From contig JASMDC010000017.1 in assembly GCA_030753015.1 (NCBI GenBank), forward strand, positions 1 to 64,000: a DNA stretch of 64,000 nucleotides, read 5' to 3'. This stretch comes from Candidatus Undinarchaeales archaeon. Lineage in GTDB: Archaea; SpSt-1190; JASMDC01. How positions within the stretch are numbered: the first letter of the stretch is position 1; each line of letters begins with the position of its first letter. Of this stretch, positions 15,584-23,989 are shown in pieces. The position numbers and the translations under genes were made by a program. The notes under the pieces are model-generated. The model worked only from the letters and a program-made list of their open reading frames with translations. It did not search any database and had not been told where the DNA came from.

Positions 15584-16255
15584 ATGGCCGAGCTGCGCGT
15601 CACGTGCATCGTTCCTACCCGGAACGAAGAGCGGACCATCGGTGAGCTTTTGGAGCGCATCCGCCCGCACTGCGACGAGATCGTCGTCGTCGACTCGAGC
15701 ACAGACAGCACCCCCGAACGTGCGGCCAAGCATGCTCGCGTCGTACGGGAGGATCGACCAGGGAAGGGGATCGCGCTCCGCACGGGGGCGCGGGAGGCCA
15801 CGGGCGACATCCTCGTGTTCATCGACGCCGATGGCTCCCACATCCCCGAGGACATCCCCGAGCTGGTCCTGCCCATCAAGGAAGGCCGTGCCGACATGGT
15901 CCTCGCCTCACGCTCGCTCGGCGGGAGCGAGGAGCTATCAGGCACTCTCAACCAGTGGTTCAGAGCAACGGCCAGCGGTGTCATCACCCTCATAATCAAT
16001 TACCGCTTCGGCTCGTGGATCACCGACAGCCAGAACGGCTTCCGCGCAATCAAACGGGATGTCTTCCTCAAGCTTGGGACCACCGCCCGCATCTTCGACA
16101 TCGAGACGGAGATGCTCATGAAGGCCCTGAAGCAGGACTACACCGTGGACGAGGTGCCCAGTCGCGAGAAGAGACGACGGTACGGGAGTTCAGGCATCAA
16201 CCTCTGGTGGATGTGGTACCGGTACACGTGGACCACCCTCCGTAACCTCGTGTAG
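15584..16255 (+). CDS. family 2 glycosyltransferase (polyprenyl-phosphate sugar synthase-like)
   Basis: This 223-residue GT-A enzyme has CIVPTRNEERTIGELLERI, EIVVVDSSTDSTPE, the metal-binding FIDADGSH and DSQNGFRAIKRDVF. This set marks the DPM1-like enzymes that charge a polyprenyl phosphate with mannose or glucose. There is no membrane segment in the chosen frame; the C-terminus has an aromatic amphipathic stretch (WWMWYRYTWTTL) that may sit on the membrane. It has its own TATA box. It is one of three enzymes of this family in the window, with those at 5917 and 50865. Confidence 0.85.
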   Translation: MAELRVTCIVPTRNEERTIGELLERIRPHCDEIVVVDSSTDSTPERAAKHARVVREDRPGKGIALRTGAREATGDILVFIDADGSHIPEDIPELVLPIKEGRADMVLASRSLGGSEELSGTLNQWFRATASGVITLIINYRFGSWITDSQNGFRAIKRDVFLKLGTTARIFDIETEMLMKALKQDYTVDEVPSREKRRRYGSSGINLWWMWYRYTWTTLRNLV

Positions 16256-16363
16256 ACGTGTCCCGTGTGCTATGCTGTGCCAAGGCAGATTAATAACCCT
16301 TAATAACTTATATTCGGCCGAATTAGGCCAAAAAACGCGATTTCCTTCCGATTTAGAGAAATG

Positions 16364-16410
16364 TTTATATACGGCTTGTGTTGCGCAGGTTATACTAGTA
16401 GAAGAGGTGA
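16364..16410 (+). promoter_or_regulatory. TATA box and ribosome site of the gene at 16413
   Basis: TTTATATA at 16364-16371 predicts a start of transcription near 16397. GAGGTGA at 16404-16410 is a near-perfect archaeal ribosome site three bases before ATG 16413. Strong ribosome sites are rare in this window, so this gene is probably well expressed. Confidence 0.6.
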
Positions 16411-16412
16411 AG

Positions 16413-16850
16413 ATGATGTTCATGACTGAGGCCATGTACGACGTTGCGGCTGTGGACCTTGCCGGTCACAACTCAGCGTACGATGGCCGTCTCGTTATTC
16501 AGGGCTATGACAGCACGGGCAACGACTTCGACTCGGGCCGCTACACGGTCGATTTCGACCTTTGTGAGCGCACCGATGGCGAGTTCGACCTGATCGTCCA
16601 TGGTATAGCTCAGGTGAAGAAGGAATTCGCTCATCCCAGCTCGCCCGCCTACGGCGGCGCCTGGCTCAAGTACGCCGATCACGACGATGTCCATGTCACC
16701 GAGGACACCCAGGAAACCGTCATTGACATTCGATCGGACCGCACCTACACGATCCACCTCATCGATGAGCCATCGGGCACAACCCAGGACTACCTCCTCA
16801 CGAAGGAGGCCGGTGAACTGATCATCGAGCCCGTGCTCGGCGACCTCTAG
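16413..16850 (+). CDS. hypothetical beta-rich acidic protein
   Basis: This is a 145-residue acidic protein without signal peptide or membrane segment and with one cysteine. Alternating hydrophobic patterns (YTVDFDLCERTDGEFDLIVH, ETVIDIRSDRTYTIHLIDE) suggest a beta sandwich. No family was recognised. The start is fixed by the ribosome site GAGGTGA; the open frame extends to 16272 but crosses the promoter. The upstream region shares CCTTAATAACTT and AAAAAACGC with the region at 3060-3115, so expression may be coregulated with a gene there. Confidence 0.6.
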   Translation: MMFMTEAMYDVAAVDLAGHNSAYDGRLVIQGYDSTGNDFDSGRYTVDFDLCERTDGEFDLIVHGIAQVKKEFAHPSSPAYGGAWLKYADHDDVHVTEDTQETVIDIRSDRTYTIHLIDEPSGTTQDYLLTKEAGELIIEPVLGDL

Positions 16851-16945
16851 GGAGCCAGCGATTTCACAGCGTACCTTTCTTTCTTTCCAGGCCCGAGTGC
16901 CCAGTCCTCGCTGACCTTAGAAACAGTGCTGCCGTGGCCGCGGGC

Positions 16946-17659
16946 TCATCCGACGGTCACTGTCAGCTCACTTTGCATGAGGTGACGGTAGTTACCGCCA
17001 GCGTCCGACGTGCACTGGGCCGGCTCGCAGAATGCGCAATCACCACTGGTGAAAAGGCACAAATCGACGGCGAACGTCCTAGTCCCCGCAGTGGTGTTGG
17101 CCGGGAGCGTGAGCATCAATTTGGCGAACCCGGACTTGTGGCCTTCCACCGCGATAGTGGGCTTACCCGAGAACCAGTCCTCTCCCGCGAAGGTCTCATC
17201 CTCCTTCGGATGCAGATTGACGCAGAAGCATCGCTGGTCCAGGTCGTCGTTCTTGACCGCCACGTAAAGGGAGCGTGGAGTTGCATTGGAGGCGACTTCC
17301 ATATTGGTGGCCTCTAATACTATCAGCTCGTTCGACTTCCGCAGTTCATCCTCAAGGCGTTCCCGACGCTCGGCATCTGCACGGGCCTCGGGATCGAGGT
17401 TATCATCGGTCTCGAACTGAGCACCTGTGATCCACTTCATGAACGGCGGGATGAGCACCGTGACCATGATGAGGACGATTATGGCGATGAGCGTCTTGAT
17501 GATGCGTGGCGGCATCTCGGTATCATCGCCTGAGAGAGCCTGTGCCACCTCGGCGGAGCCGACACCCTTCTTGATCAGCGCCTTGCGTATCTCGGCTTTG
17601 GAATGTCCACGCTCCTCGAGCGTACGGATCCAGTCACGGAGCTCTTCCTGGGACGGCAT
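16946..17659 (-). CDS. membrane protein with UBA-like N-terminus
   Basis: In this 237-residue protein, residues 1-45 give the shared helical domain (DWIRTLEERGHSKAEIRKAL, GVGSAEVAQAL). A membrane segment at about 52-72 (IIKTLIAIIVLIMVTVLIPPF) follows. Then come a charged helix and an outer domain with four cysteines (CFCVNLHPKEDET, CLFTSGDCAFC). The outer domain resembles part of the giant neighbour at 17711 (there [13 protein letters not shown] and [14 protein letters not shown]), so the two are paralogous over that part. It lies 51 bases beyond the stop of the giant gene on the same strand. Confidence 0.72.
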   Translation of the reverse strand: MPSQEELRDWIRTLEERGHSKAEIRKALIKKGVGSAEVAQALSGDDTEMPPRIIKTLIAIIVLIMVTVLIPPFMKWITGAQFETDDNLDPEARADAERRERLEDELRKSNELIVLEATNMEVASNATPRSLYVAVKNDDLDQRCFCVNLHPKEDETFAGEDWFSGKPTIAVEGHKSGFAKLMLTLPANTTAGTRTFAVDLCLFTSGDCAFCEPAQCTSDAGGNYRHLMQSELTVTVG

Positions 17660-17710
17660 CTACCAGTTGATAAAGCCCTTAAGATTAAAAAACCGGCGTT
17701 CGGGGCACGT

Positions 17711-20700
17711 TCACCGCGTGCAGCAGCGGAACCCGAAGTTCGACTGGGAGTCGACCGGCTTGAGGTAAAGTCCCAAGCAGAAGCAACCCCTGCTGGGTGA
17801 TCCGTCAGGGACTTCGCTGTGACCGCAGCCCCGGAAGAAGACGTTCCCCTCTCCACCGGACGACGGCCGGTAGACGAGGTCGTCACCATAACGCCTCGGG
17901 TCCTTCCCGAGCAGCGTTCCAACGGTCTGGGTTGGGACGCCATCGTGCTGAAGCCACGCCTCACTGTGCACCTTGGCGTCCGTCCATTCACCGATGTTCC
18001 CGATCATATCGTGTACACCTGCGGCCGATGTGCAGTTCTCGTGAGAACCGGTCGGGCGGTTGTCGAATCCCTTGGTGTGGCACCCGTACTGTTCGTGGGA
18101 CTCCTCGAAGATGAGGTCGTACCGCGTTCGGTTCAGGCCGCAGGACGCCACCCACTCGTAGTCCTTGCAAAGGTATTTCCCGGCCGCCTGGCACGCCATA
18201 CGCGCCTCGTACCAGGTGACATCGGTCCACGGCAGGGCACCGGGCACCGAGGCGGCCATGCTCCCCGCCCCTCGCGATGCCTCGTACTTGTCGATGCAGA
18301 ATCCACCGCACTGAGCGATGAACGCCATCCCCGACGGGCAGCTCCGAGGAGGTACGGGCTCCTCGGCGCAGATGGGATCAAGGGCCACCTCCAGGCTCGG
18401 GTAGACATCGAGCTGCGCCCGGGGAAGTGCCCCCTCAGGCGGCACCCAGGGCTCCGGCGTGGCGGCCGGTCCCGGTGTCGTTGTTGGCTCGGGAGTGGGC
18501 GTGCCCTCGCCCGGTGGCCCCTCTGTCGGCTCTGGGCTGGTGCCGGGAGGCGGGGCACGGGGATCGTGGCAGCAGCGGAATCCCGTCGCCCCTTCCGAGT
18601 ACGTGGGACCGCTCACCAGGTGGAGGTAGAAGCAGCCGGCCCACGCCGACATCCCCTCGATGGGTGACGAGCGGGAGCCGCCCCGCAGGAAAGGATTCCC
18701 CTCCTTGAGCCCCGATGGATTGTGGATGATCCAGTCGTCGCCGTACCTTGCCGCCTCATCGCCGAGGTACGCACCGACGCTCCCGTCGGTACCGGCCCAC
18801 GTCTCGCTGGGCACCGTTGCGTTCGTCCACTCGCGCACGTTCCCTACCATGTCGTACACGCCCTCGGCTGATACGCAGTTGAGGCGGAAACCCGAAGCGA
18901 CGTTGTTGCGTCCGTGGGTGTAGCACCCGAATCCTTCACCATGCTCCTCCTCGGTGAGTTGGTACCGTTCACCATCGAGGTTGCACGCCGCCATCCATTC
19001 GTAGTCCTTACACAGGTGCTTACCCGCGGCCTCGCAGGCGTGCGATGCCTCCTCCCAGGTGATGCTGGCCCATGGCAGAGCGCCCTCCCGGGACGTTGCG
19101 GCCCCATCCTCGCCCCTGGACGCCTCGTACTTGTCGATGCAGAATCCACCGCACTGGTCGATGAACGCCATCGCCTCGGGGCACGGCAGCACTTCGGATG
19201 ACGGCTCAGAGCACACAGGGTCCAATGCGACCGTGAGATCCGCGTAGTTGTCGAGTTCTTCCCGTGGCCACGGTCCATGCCCCTCTGGGGGACCGGGCGT
19301 GGCCGTCGGTCCGCTGCCTGGTGGCTCGTCAACCGGTTTGGAGGAGGGATCGAGCGGATCGGTCCCAGCGTCCACCTCCTCGCCATCGGAGGCGCCATCG
19401 TCGTCGGTGTCCTCGTCGTTTGGATCGGTCCTGTGCTCCTTCTCGACATCGTTGGTCAGTCCGTCCTCGTCAGGGTCCTCGGTGCCCGCGTCCTCTGGCG
19501 TGCTGGAGGGATCGAGCGGATCGGTCCCGGCGTCCACCTCCTCGCCATCGGAAGCGCCGTCGTCGTCGGTGTCCTCGTCGTTTGGATCGGTCCCGTGCAC
19601 CCGCTCGGTCGCGTTTGTTAGCCCGTCGCCATCAGGATCGTCACTGGCGCCACCGTCGACAGGGGGCTCGGCGACCTCCTCCTCGCAGTCCGCATCGGTG
19701 CCAACGTCACAGCCCAGGGGGCAGACCCCGTCCCCGCCACGGCATCCCGGACCAGTGGTCTGGTTCCCGAAGTCCAGCTCGTACCGCTCGGTTGCGTACA
19801 AGCTGTAGCCAGCCTCGTCCGTACCCGGGTGGCAATTAGACGCTTCGCACGTGTCGCAGTCCTCTGAGGTGAGGGTGCATACGTGGATCGTGAGATTCCA
19901 CGAGCCAGCGGGCATCTCCTTCGGGAGCGTCAGGTCGATTCTTGGGAAGCCGATCCTGTCACCCGCCACACGTGTGGTGGTCACACCCAGGAAGAACGGA
20001 ACCCGGTCGGTGCGCCCGAGGTTGGGATTGATACAGAAGCATGTTTCTTTGCTCTCTTCGTTGGCGAGGGCCATGATGATCTGCCGCAAGGGGACCTCGC
20101 TGGAAATAGTATCCTTCGGTTCGATGTCCAATGCGATCAATGATCCCGTGACCGCCAGTTCCTGACTGATCCGCTCCTCCACCACCTTCGCGTCCACATC
20201 CTCGGGTGTGGGCGTGGGGGTCTCCGGTGCCTCATAGACGCACGAGGCCGACACCCAGTCGCCGATGGTCACGCATTCACCCGTCTTGGCGTCGACCGTA
20301 CACGACACGGTGCCCACCGCAGTGCCGGCCTGGATCCGCTCCAGGAGACGTGTCAGTTCCCGGGTGCCCTCGAAGGTGCAGCTGACAACGACGTCCACGA
20401 GCCGGCCGGCCTGATCGACGACCCGACGTTGTTCCTTTACGAGGTCATCGGGTGTCACACCTGAAGCGAACAAGGATTCCACGGCGACGTCATCGTAATC
20501 GGCCTCGACCTTGCTGAGCACCTTGGTGAGCGTGCACCCGCCGGCGGGAGCCACTTCAATGGAATAAGAGACCGTGGTCGTCCGATGTAGGTGGGGCTGG
20601 ACCTCGATGGTGACAGTGTGATCGATGGACGCCGTGCGGCAGGTCCTCGAGGCCTCTATGAAGCACGTGAAGTCCGTACCGCATCCGATGGGGGTCCGGT

Positions 20701-21271
20701 CCTCGATACGACAATCGGCGTCGTCGGAATCGGTGCAGCCCTCGGGACAGCGGCCGTCGCCGTCACGACATCGAGGGACGGGAGTGTGGACGCACTCCAT
20801 GGGATGGCCCGTGCACTCGTCCCTTGTATCGGGATCACTGTCGTCGCAGTCGTCGTCAGAGCAGCACTCGGACTCTCTACATACGGTCCCGTCGACGTAC
20901 TGGCACGGGGCGCACTGGGGGCCGGTGCACGCGTCATCGATGCAGGTCTGGTCGCCGGGACAACCGGCATCACGGCAGCACGTCGTGGACATCTCACCGG
21001 GTTCACTGATGCCGTTGCCGCACTGTGGGCCTGTAAAGTGGCCGCCCAGGGCGACAGCACTGATGACGATGACGACGACGGCAATGGCGACGAGCTGACC
21101 GATGGTCACACTTGAGTGAGCGGGGACTTTTGGCGGGGGGCCGTACAGGGCGCGGGCCACGACGTCCGGCGGGAATCCCTTGTACTGCACCAGGTAGTAG
21201 TTGATTTGCTGAGGATTGTACCCGTTGCTTCGGAGATATTCCACCCATGCCTCCACCTGACCTTCGGGCAT
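17711..21271 (-). CDS. giant modular surface protein with UBA-like N-terminus, TSP3 repeats and two FGE-like domains
   Basis: This protein of 1186 residues begins with the shared helical domain (1-45: [21 protein letters not shown]) and a membrane segment (about 56-77). Cysteine-rich modules follow (about 80-190), with [12 protein letters not shown] and a later [13 protein letters not shown] beta domain (about 370-510) resembles the neighbour at 16946. Two thrombospondin-type-3-like calcium-binding repeats (about 540-645, [30 protein letters not shown]) come next. Two formylglycine-generating-enzyme/SUMF1-like domains occupy about 701-900 and 982-1186, separated by a Pro/Thr stalk. Each begins [17 protein letters not shown] and ends GFRCC. 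The start follows CTTAAG by 27 bases and GGTGATC directly. It is probably displayed on the cell surface. Confidence 0.82.
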   Translation of the reverse strand: MPEGQVEAWVEYLRSNGYNPQQINYYLVQYKGFPPDVVARALYGPPPKVPAHSSVTIGQLVAIAVVVIVISAVALGGHFTGPQCGNGISEPGEMSTTCCRDAGCPGDQTCIDDACTGPQCAPCQYVDGTVCRESECCSDDDCDDSDPDTRDECTGHPMECVHTPVPRCRDGDGRCPEGCTDSDDADCRIEDRTPIGCGTDFTCFIEASRTCRTASIDHTVTIEVQPHLHRTTTVSYSIEVAPAGGCTLTKVLSKVEADYDDVAVESLFASGVTPDDLVKEQRRVVDQAGRLVDVVVSCTFEGTRELTRLLERIQAGTAVGTVSCTVDAKTGECVTIGDWVSASCVYEAPETPTPTPEDVDAKVVEERISQELAVTGSLIALDIEPKDTISSEVPLRQIIMALANEESKETCFCINPNLGRTDRVPFFLGVTTTRVAGDRIGFPRIDLTLPKEMPAGSWNLTIHVCTLTSEDCDTCEASNCHPGTDEAGYSLYATERYELDFGNQTTGPGCRGGDGVCPLGCDVGTDADCEEEVAEPPVDGGASDDPDGDGLTNATERVHGTDPNDEDTDDDGASDGEEVDAGTDPLDPSSTPEDAGTEDPDEDGLTNDVEKEHRTDPNDEDTDDDGASDGEEVDAGTDPLDPSSKPVDEPPGSGPTATPGPPEGHGPWPREELDNYADLTVALDPVCSEPSSEVLPCPEAMAFIDQCGGFCIDKYEASRGEDGAATSREGALPWASITWEEASHACEAAGKHLCKDYEWMAACNLDGERYQLTEEEHGEGFGCYTHGRNNVASGFRLNCVSAEGVYDMVGNVREWTNATVPSETWAGTDGSVGAYLGDEAARYGDDWIIHNPSGLKEGNPFLRGGSRSSPIEGMSAWAGCFYLHLVSGPTYSEGATGFRCCHDPRAPPPGTSPEPTEGPPGEGTPTPEPTTTPGPAATPEPWVPPEGALPRAQLDVYPSLEVALDPICAEEPVPPRSCPSGMAFIAQCGGFCIDKYEASRGAGSMAASVPGALPWTDVTWYEARMACQAAGKYLCKDYEWVASCGLNRTRYDLIFEESHEQYGCHTKGFDNRPTGSHENCTSAAGVHDMIGNIGEWTDAKVHSEAWLQHDGVPTQTVGTLLGKDPRRYGDDLVYRPSSGGEGNVFFRGCGHSEVPDGSPSRGCFCLGLYLKPVDSQSNFGFRCCTR

Positions 21272-21339
21272 CGATCACCAGTATGGGTTGGAATGTTCTT
21301 AAGACTACCTCTCGTGCAAAGGCAGGTCCGGATCGTGGC

Positions 21340-22095
21340 CTACATCTTCGCGCCGCACCGGGCGCAGAAGGCGGTCCTTCGCTTGTTGACGAACCCACAG
21401 GTATTGCAGGGGAATCCCTCAGGGCCCTTGTCCTCTTCAAATTCCTCATCATCGGTCGGCTCGGGTGGTGGTCTCACGGCCTCGCCCACGGGGGAGATAC
21501 GCTCAGCGATGCTGCCACCACTAGCTGCCGGGGGAGGCTCCGGTTGTGCCATGGCTCCCCCATACTCGTATCCCTCGGATGTCGTGCTCGGCTCTTTCTG
21601 AGGTGCTGCGAGCTGTTCCTCAAGGGCATCGATCCGTGCTGCGAGCTCTTTGATGCGTTCGGCCGTTTCAGCAGCGCCAGCGCCAGCGGCGTCAAGGCCG
21701 TCGTGCGACTCGGTCCGCGCCGTCTCTAGCGCCCCGGTCAGTTCGTCCACGCGCTTCTTCAGGTCAAGCTCCTCGCTCTCCACACGGGAGAGCGTCTCCA
21801 GCTCCTCCTTGGAAAGGTGGGCCTCCACGGGGGCCGCTGGCTTCTCGGTTTTTGGAACCTCCGCTGGTGCATGGTGTACAACGACCTCCTCATCGTCAGA
21901 ATCACCCGCGGTAGATGGGAGCATCAGGGCGCTTCCCAGACCTGCGAGGGCTAACAGTGCTCCGACACCTATGAGGAACGTGGCCTTGAAGTCCATGACC
22001 ATCTTCTCCACGCCCAGCATGAGCATGACGATGCCCACGGCAAGGATGGCAGGGGGAAGGATGGCGAGGATGCGCCGTGGATCCGGTGCTGACAT
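21340..22095 (-). CDS. two-TM coiled-coil protein with C-terminal zinc ribbon
   Basis: This 251-residue protein has two membrane segments near the N-terminus (ILPPAILAVGIVMLMLGV and ATFLIGVGALLALAGLGSAL). They are followed by a long coiled coil (about 105-175) with ELETLSRVESEELDLKKRV. The C-terminus is a zinc ribbon, CNTCGFVNKRRTAFCARCG. The helical and zinc parts should be in the cytoplasm. Its start directly abuts the stop of the UBC-like gene, so it is in that operon. No named family was recognised. Confidence 0.72.
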   Translation of the reverse strand: MSAPDPRRILAILPPAILAVGIVMLMLGVEKMVMDFKATFLIGVGALLALAGLGSALMLPSTAGDSDDEEVVVHHAPAEVPKTEKPAAPVEAHLSKEELETLSRVESEELDLKKRVDELTGALETARTESHDGLDAAGAGAAETAERIKELAARIDALEEQLAAPQKEPSTTSEGYEYGGAMAQPEPPPAASGGSIAERISPVGEAVRPPPEPTDDEEFEEDKGPEGFPCNTCGFVNKRRTAFCARCGAKM

Positions 22096-23940
22096 CTAAC
22101 GGAACACCCCCATGACCTTGTCAAGCAGCCCTTTCTTCGCTTCGGGGCGCAGGGTCTTCACCAGCTTGGCCACGGTCTTGAGGTCCGTCCGCCTGAAGTG
22201 CTTCTGGGTTATGAACTCCTCCTTCACTCGACCGTCGGTCTCGACGTTGTCGTTGATGAATGGTTTGGGATCAACGACTGACACCCTGGGGGGTGAGAGG
22301 GGGTAGTTCTGTGAGAGGCGGACCTCGTAGTGCACCTTCTTGAGCTGGGCGCCATATAGCGCCTTATACTCTCCGCTCCAGAGGTAGATGTTGTTCGCGA
22401 GCGGCTTGAACGTGGTGACCATATCGGAGACGAGGATGTTCCCGATCTCCTCGAAGAACTCCTCGGAGCTGGTGATCTCGAACTTACGTACCCTCAGACG
22501 CTCCTTCACGAGCTCCAATGCCTCGCACAGGCTCATATCACCCTCCCATTCCAGGCCAGAACCGGGGTGGCCGAAGAGTACGAGCCCGGTAGGGGAATGG
22601 ATGGCGCCGAAGAGGAGGATCCGCTCGGTGACATCGAGCCGGGAGTCGAACTTGATCATAGGAGGGGTCTGCGGGAAGTACGGATCCACCAGGACCACGG
22701 CCTCGTAGGTGCGGCTGGTCAACACTCCTTCACCTTTGATGGTCACCGTCCAGCCCCCCAGGACCTCCCTGTTCAGGTCCTGTGCGTACTGTCCCACCTC
22801 GTTGTCGGGGATCTGGGTGATGGAAGGCTCGTACTTCTCGAGGTAGCCCGCCTCGTAGGAGAGACGGGTCGTAGGGTCCATGGAGACAAGGTCTGTGCGC
22901 TTGAGGGCACGGATGTCCTCAAGGACCTCAACGATATGGGTCTCCTCGGTCCATGTTGACGTGAGCCGGGGGATTACTACCGAGCCCCCCACGTCGATAT
23001 GATCATTGGGGAACACGTTACGAAGGGACACGCGCGGGGGAACCCGGGGGAATTCCTTGGGCACGTCCACGGCAAGGTCGAGCGTGATGCCCTGATGGGT
23101 CGTCACCGGCCCCTCCCATCGCTCCACGTTGCCCTTCACGGGGCGCAGCTGGCTCTGACGCAGGAGCTGATAGGTCTCCAGGTACAGCCGCGGTACCTCG
23201 CGGTGCACGCGCTCGATGCGACGGCGCAGGGCATCCAGCACACCGCTCAGATCGGGATCCTTGCTCCACTGGTACGTGGCCAGGTTCTCGAGCTTGGCAT
23301 AGCCCTCCTCGTCAGTTAGACGGGGATGGACGATCCCTACACGCACTGAGGGGGGGCTCTTGGGATACCCCTGGGGGAGCTTCACGACCACTTTCTCGCT
23401 CTCCAGACGCCCCGTGAACGTGGCCTTGCCGGACTCCTGGAATCCCTGCTTGAGCAGCAGACGCCGGTCCTTCCCGGCCTCGACACGTTCCCCGATATCG
23501 TCTAGGCGCGTGTAAATGAACTCGCCCGGAGGTATCTGCTCCTCGAACGAGTAACTGTCCAGGGTGAACCGCGCCGGTGAGCGTGGATAGCCAGGAGGTA
23601 GTAGCACCTCCATCCGCTTTCCCTTGTGCTTTCCTGTGAGCGTGACCCCGCTGGCATCCTCCTTGTGCGAGAATCCCTCCTCGTGCAGGAATGAGACCTC
23701 GAGCGTCTTCTTGATCTCGCCGTCAAGGAACTGGGCGAGCGGAAGGCCGTCGGGGATGGGGACATTCCGGTTCACTCCCCCGCCGGAGATGCTCGCGCTC
23801 TTGGTGCCCTCCACCTGGAGCTTCACCTGGACCGTCTTGCCATGGAACTCACCACGGAGGTCGTAGATGGAGTCGCCGACGAACGAGAATCCGCTCCCAC
23901 GGAGCTGATGGATCTCGCGGAGGATACGTGGATCGGGCAT
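22096..23940 (-). CDS. tandem UBC-fold (inactive E2-like) protein
   Basis: This 614-residue soluble protein is built of repeats resembling the ubiquitin-conjugating enzyme fold. The E2 signature YPxSPPxV recurs: GYPRSPARF (118-125), GYPKSPPSV (191-199) followed by IVHP (203-206) and W225, EFPRVPPRV (296-304) with W330, YFPQTPPMI (421-429) with W465, and NYPLSPPRV (545-553). Most are followed by a helix like the E2 C-terminal helix (HIVEVLEDIRAL, DLKTVAKLVKTL). The catalytic cysteine position is not cysteine in any unit; the only Cys is at 472 in a helix. So it cannot act as a normal E2 and is more likely a binding scaffold. ATG 23940 is 22-30 bases after a TTATTAATG box; an upstream extension to 24207 is unlikely. 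Confidence 0.78.
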   Translation of the reverse strand: MPDPRILREIHQLRGSGFSFVGDSIYDLRGEFHGKTVQVKLQVEGTKSASISGGGVNRNVPIPDGLPLAQFLDGEIKKTLEVSFLHEEGFSHKEDASGVTLTGKHKGKRMEVLLPPGYPRSPARFTLDSYSFEEQIPPGEFIYTRLDDIGERVEAGKDRRLLLKQGFQESGKATFTGRLESEKVVVKLPQGYPKSPPSVRVGIVHPRLTDEEGYAKLENLATYQWSKDPDLSGVLDALRRRIERVHREVPRLYLETYQLLRQSQLRPVKGNVERWEGPVTTHQGITLDLAVDVPKEFPRVPPRVSLRNVFPNDHIDVGGSVVIPRLTSTWTEETHIVEVLEDIRALKRTDLVSMDPTTRLSYEAGYLEKYEPSITQIPDNEVGQYAQDLNREVLGGWTVTIKGEGVLTSRTYEAVVLVDPYFPQTPPMIKFDSRLDVTERILLFGAIHSPTGLVLFGHPGSGLEWEGDMSLCEALELVKERLRVRKFEITSSEEFFEEIGNILVSDMVTTFKPLANNIYLWSGEYKALYGAQLKKVHYEVRLSQNYPLSPPRVSVVDPKPFINDNVETDGRVKEEFITQKHFRRTDLKTVAKLVKTLRPEAKKGLLDKVMGVFR

Positions 23941-23989
23941 GGGCAGGTGGATGTGCGCAACATTAATAACGGTAGCGTCGACGGCCGGA

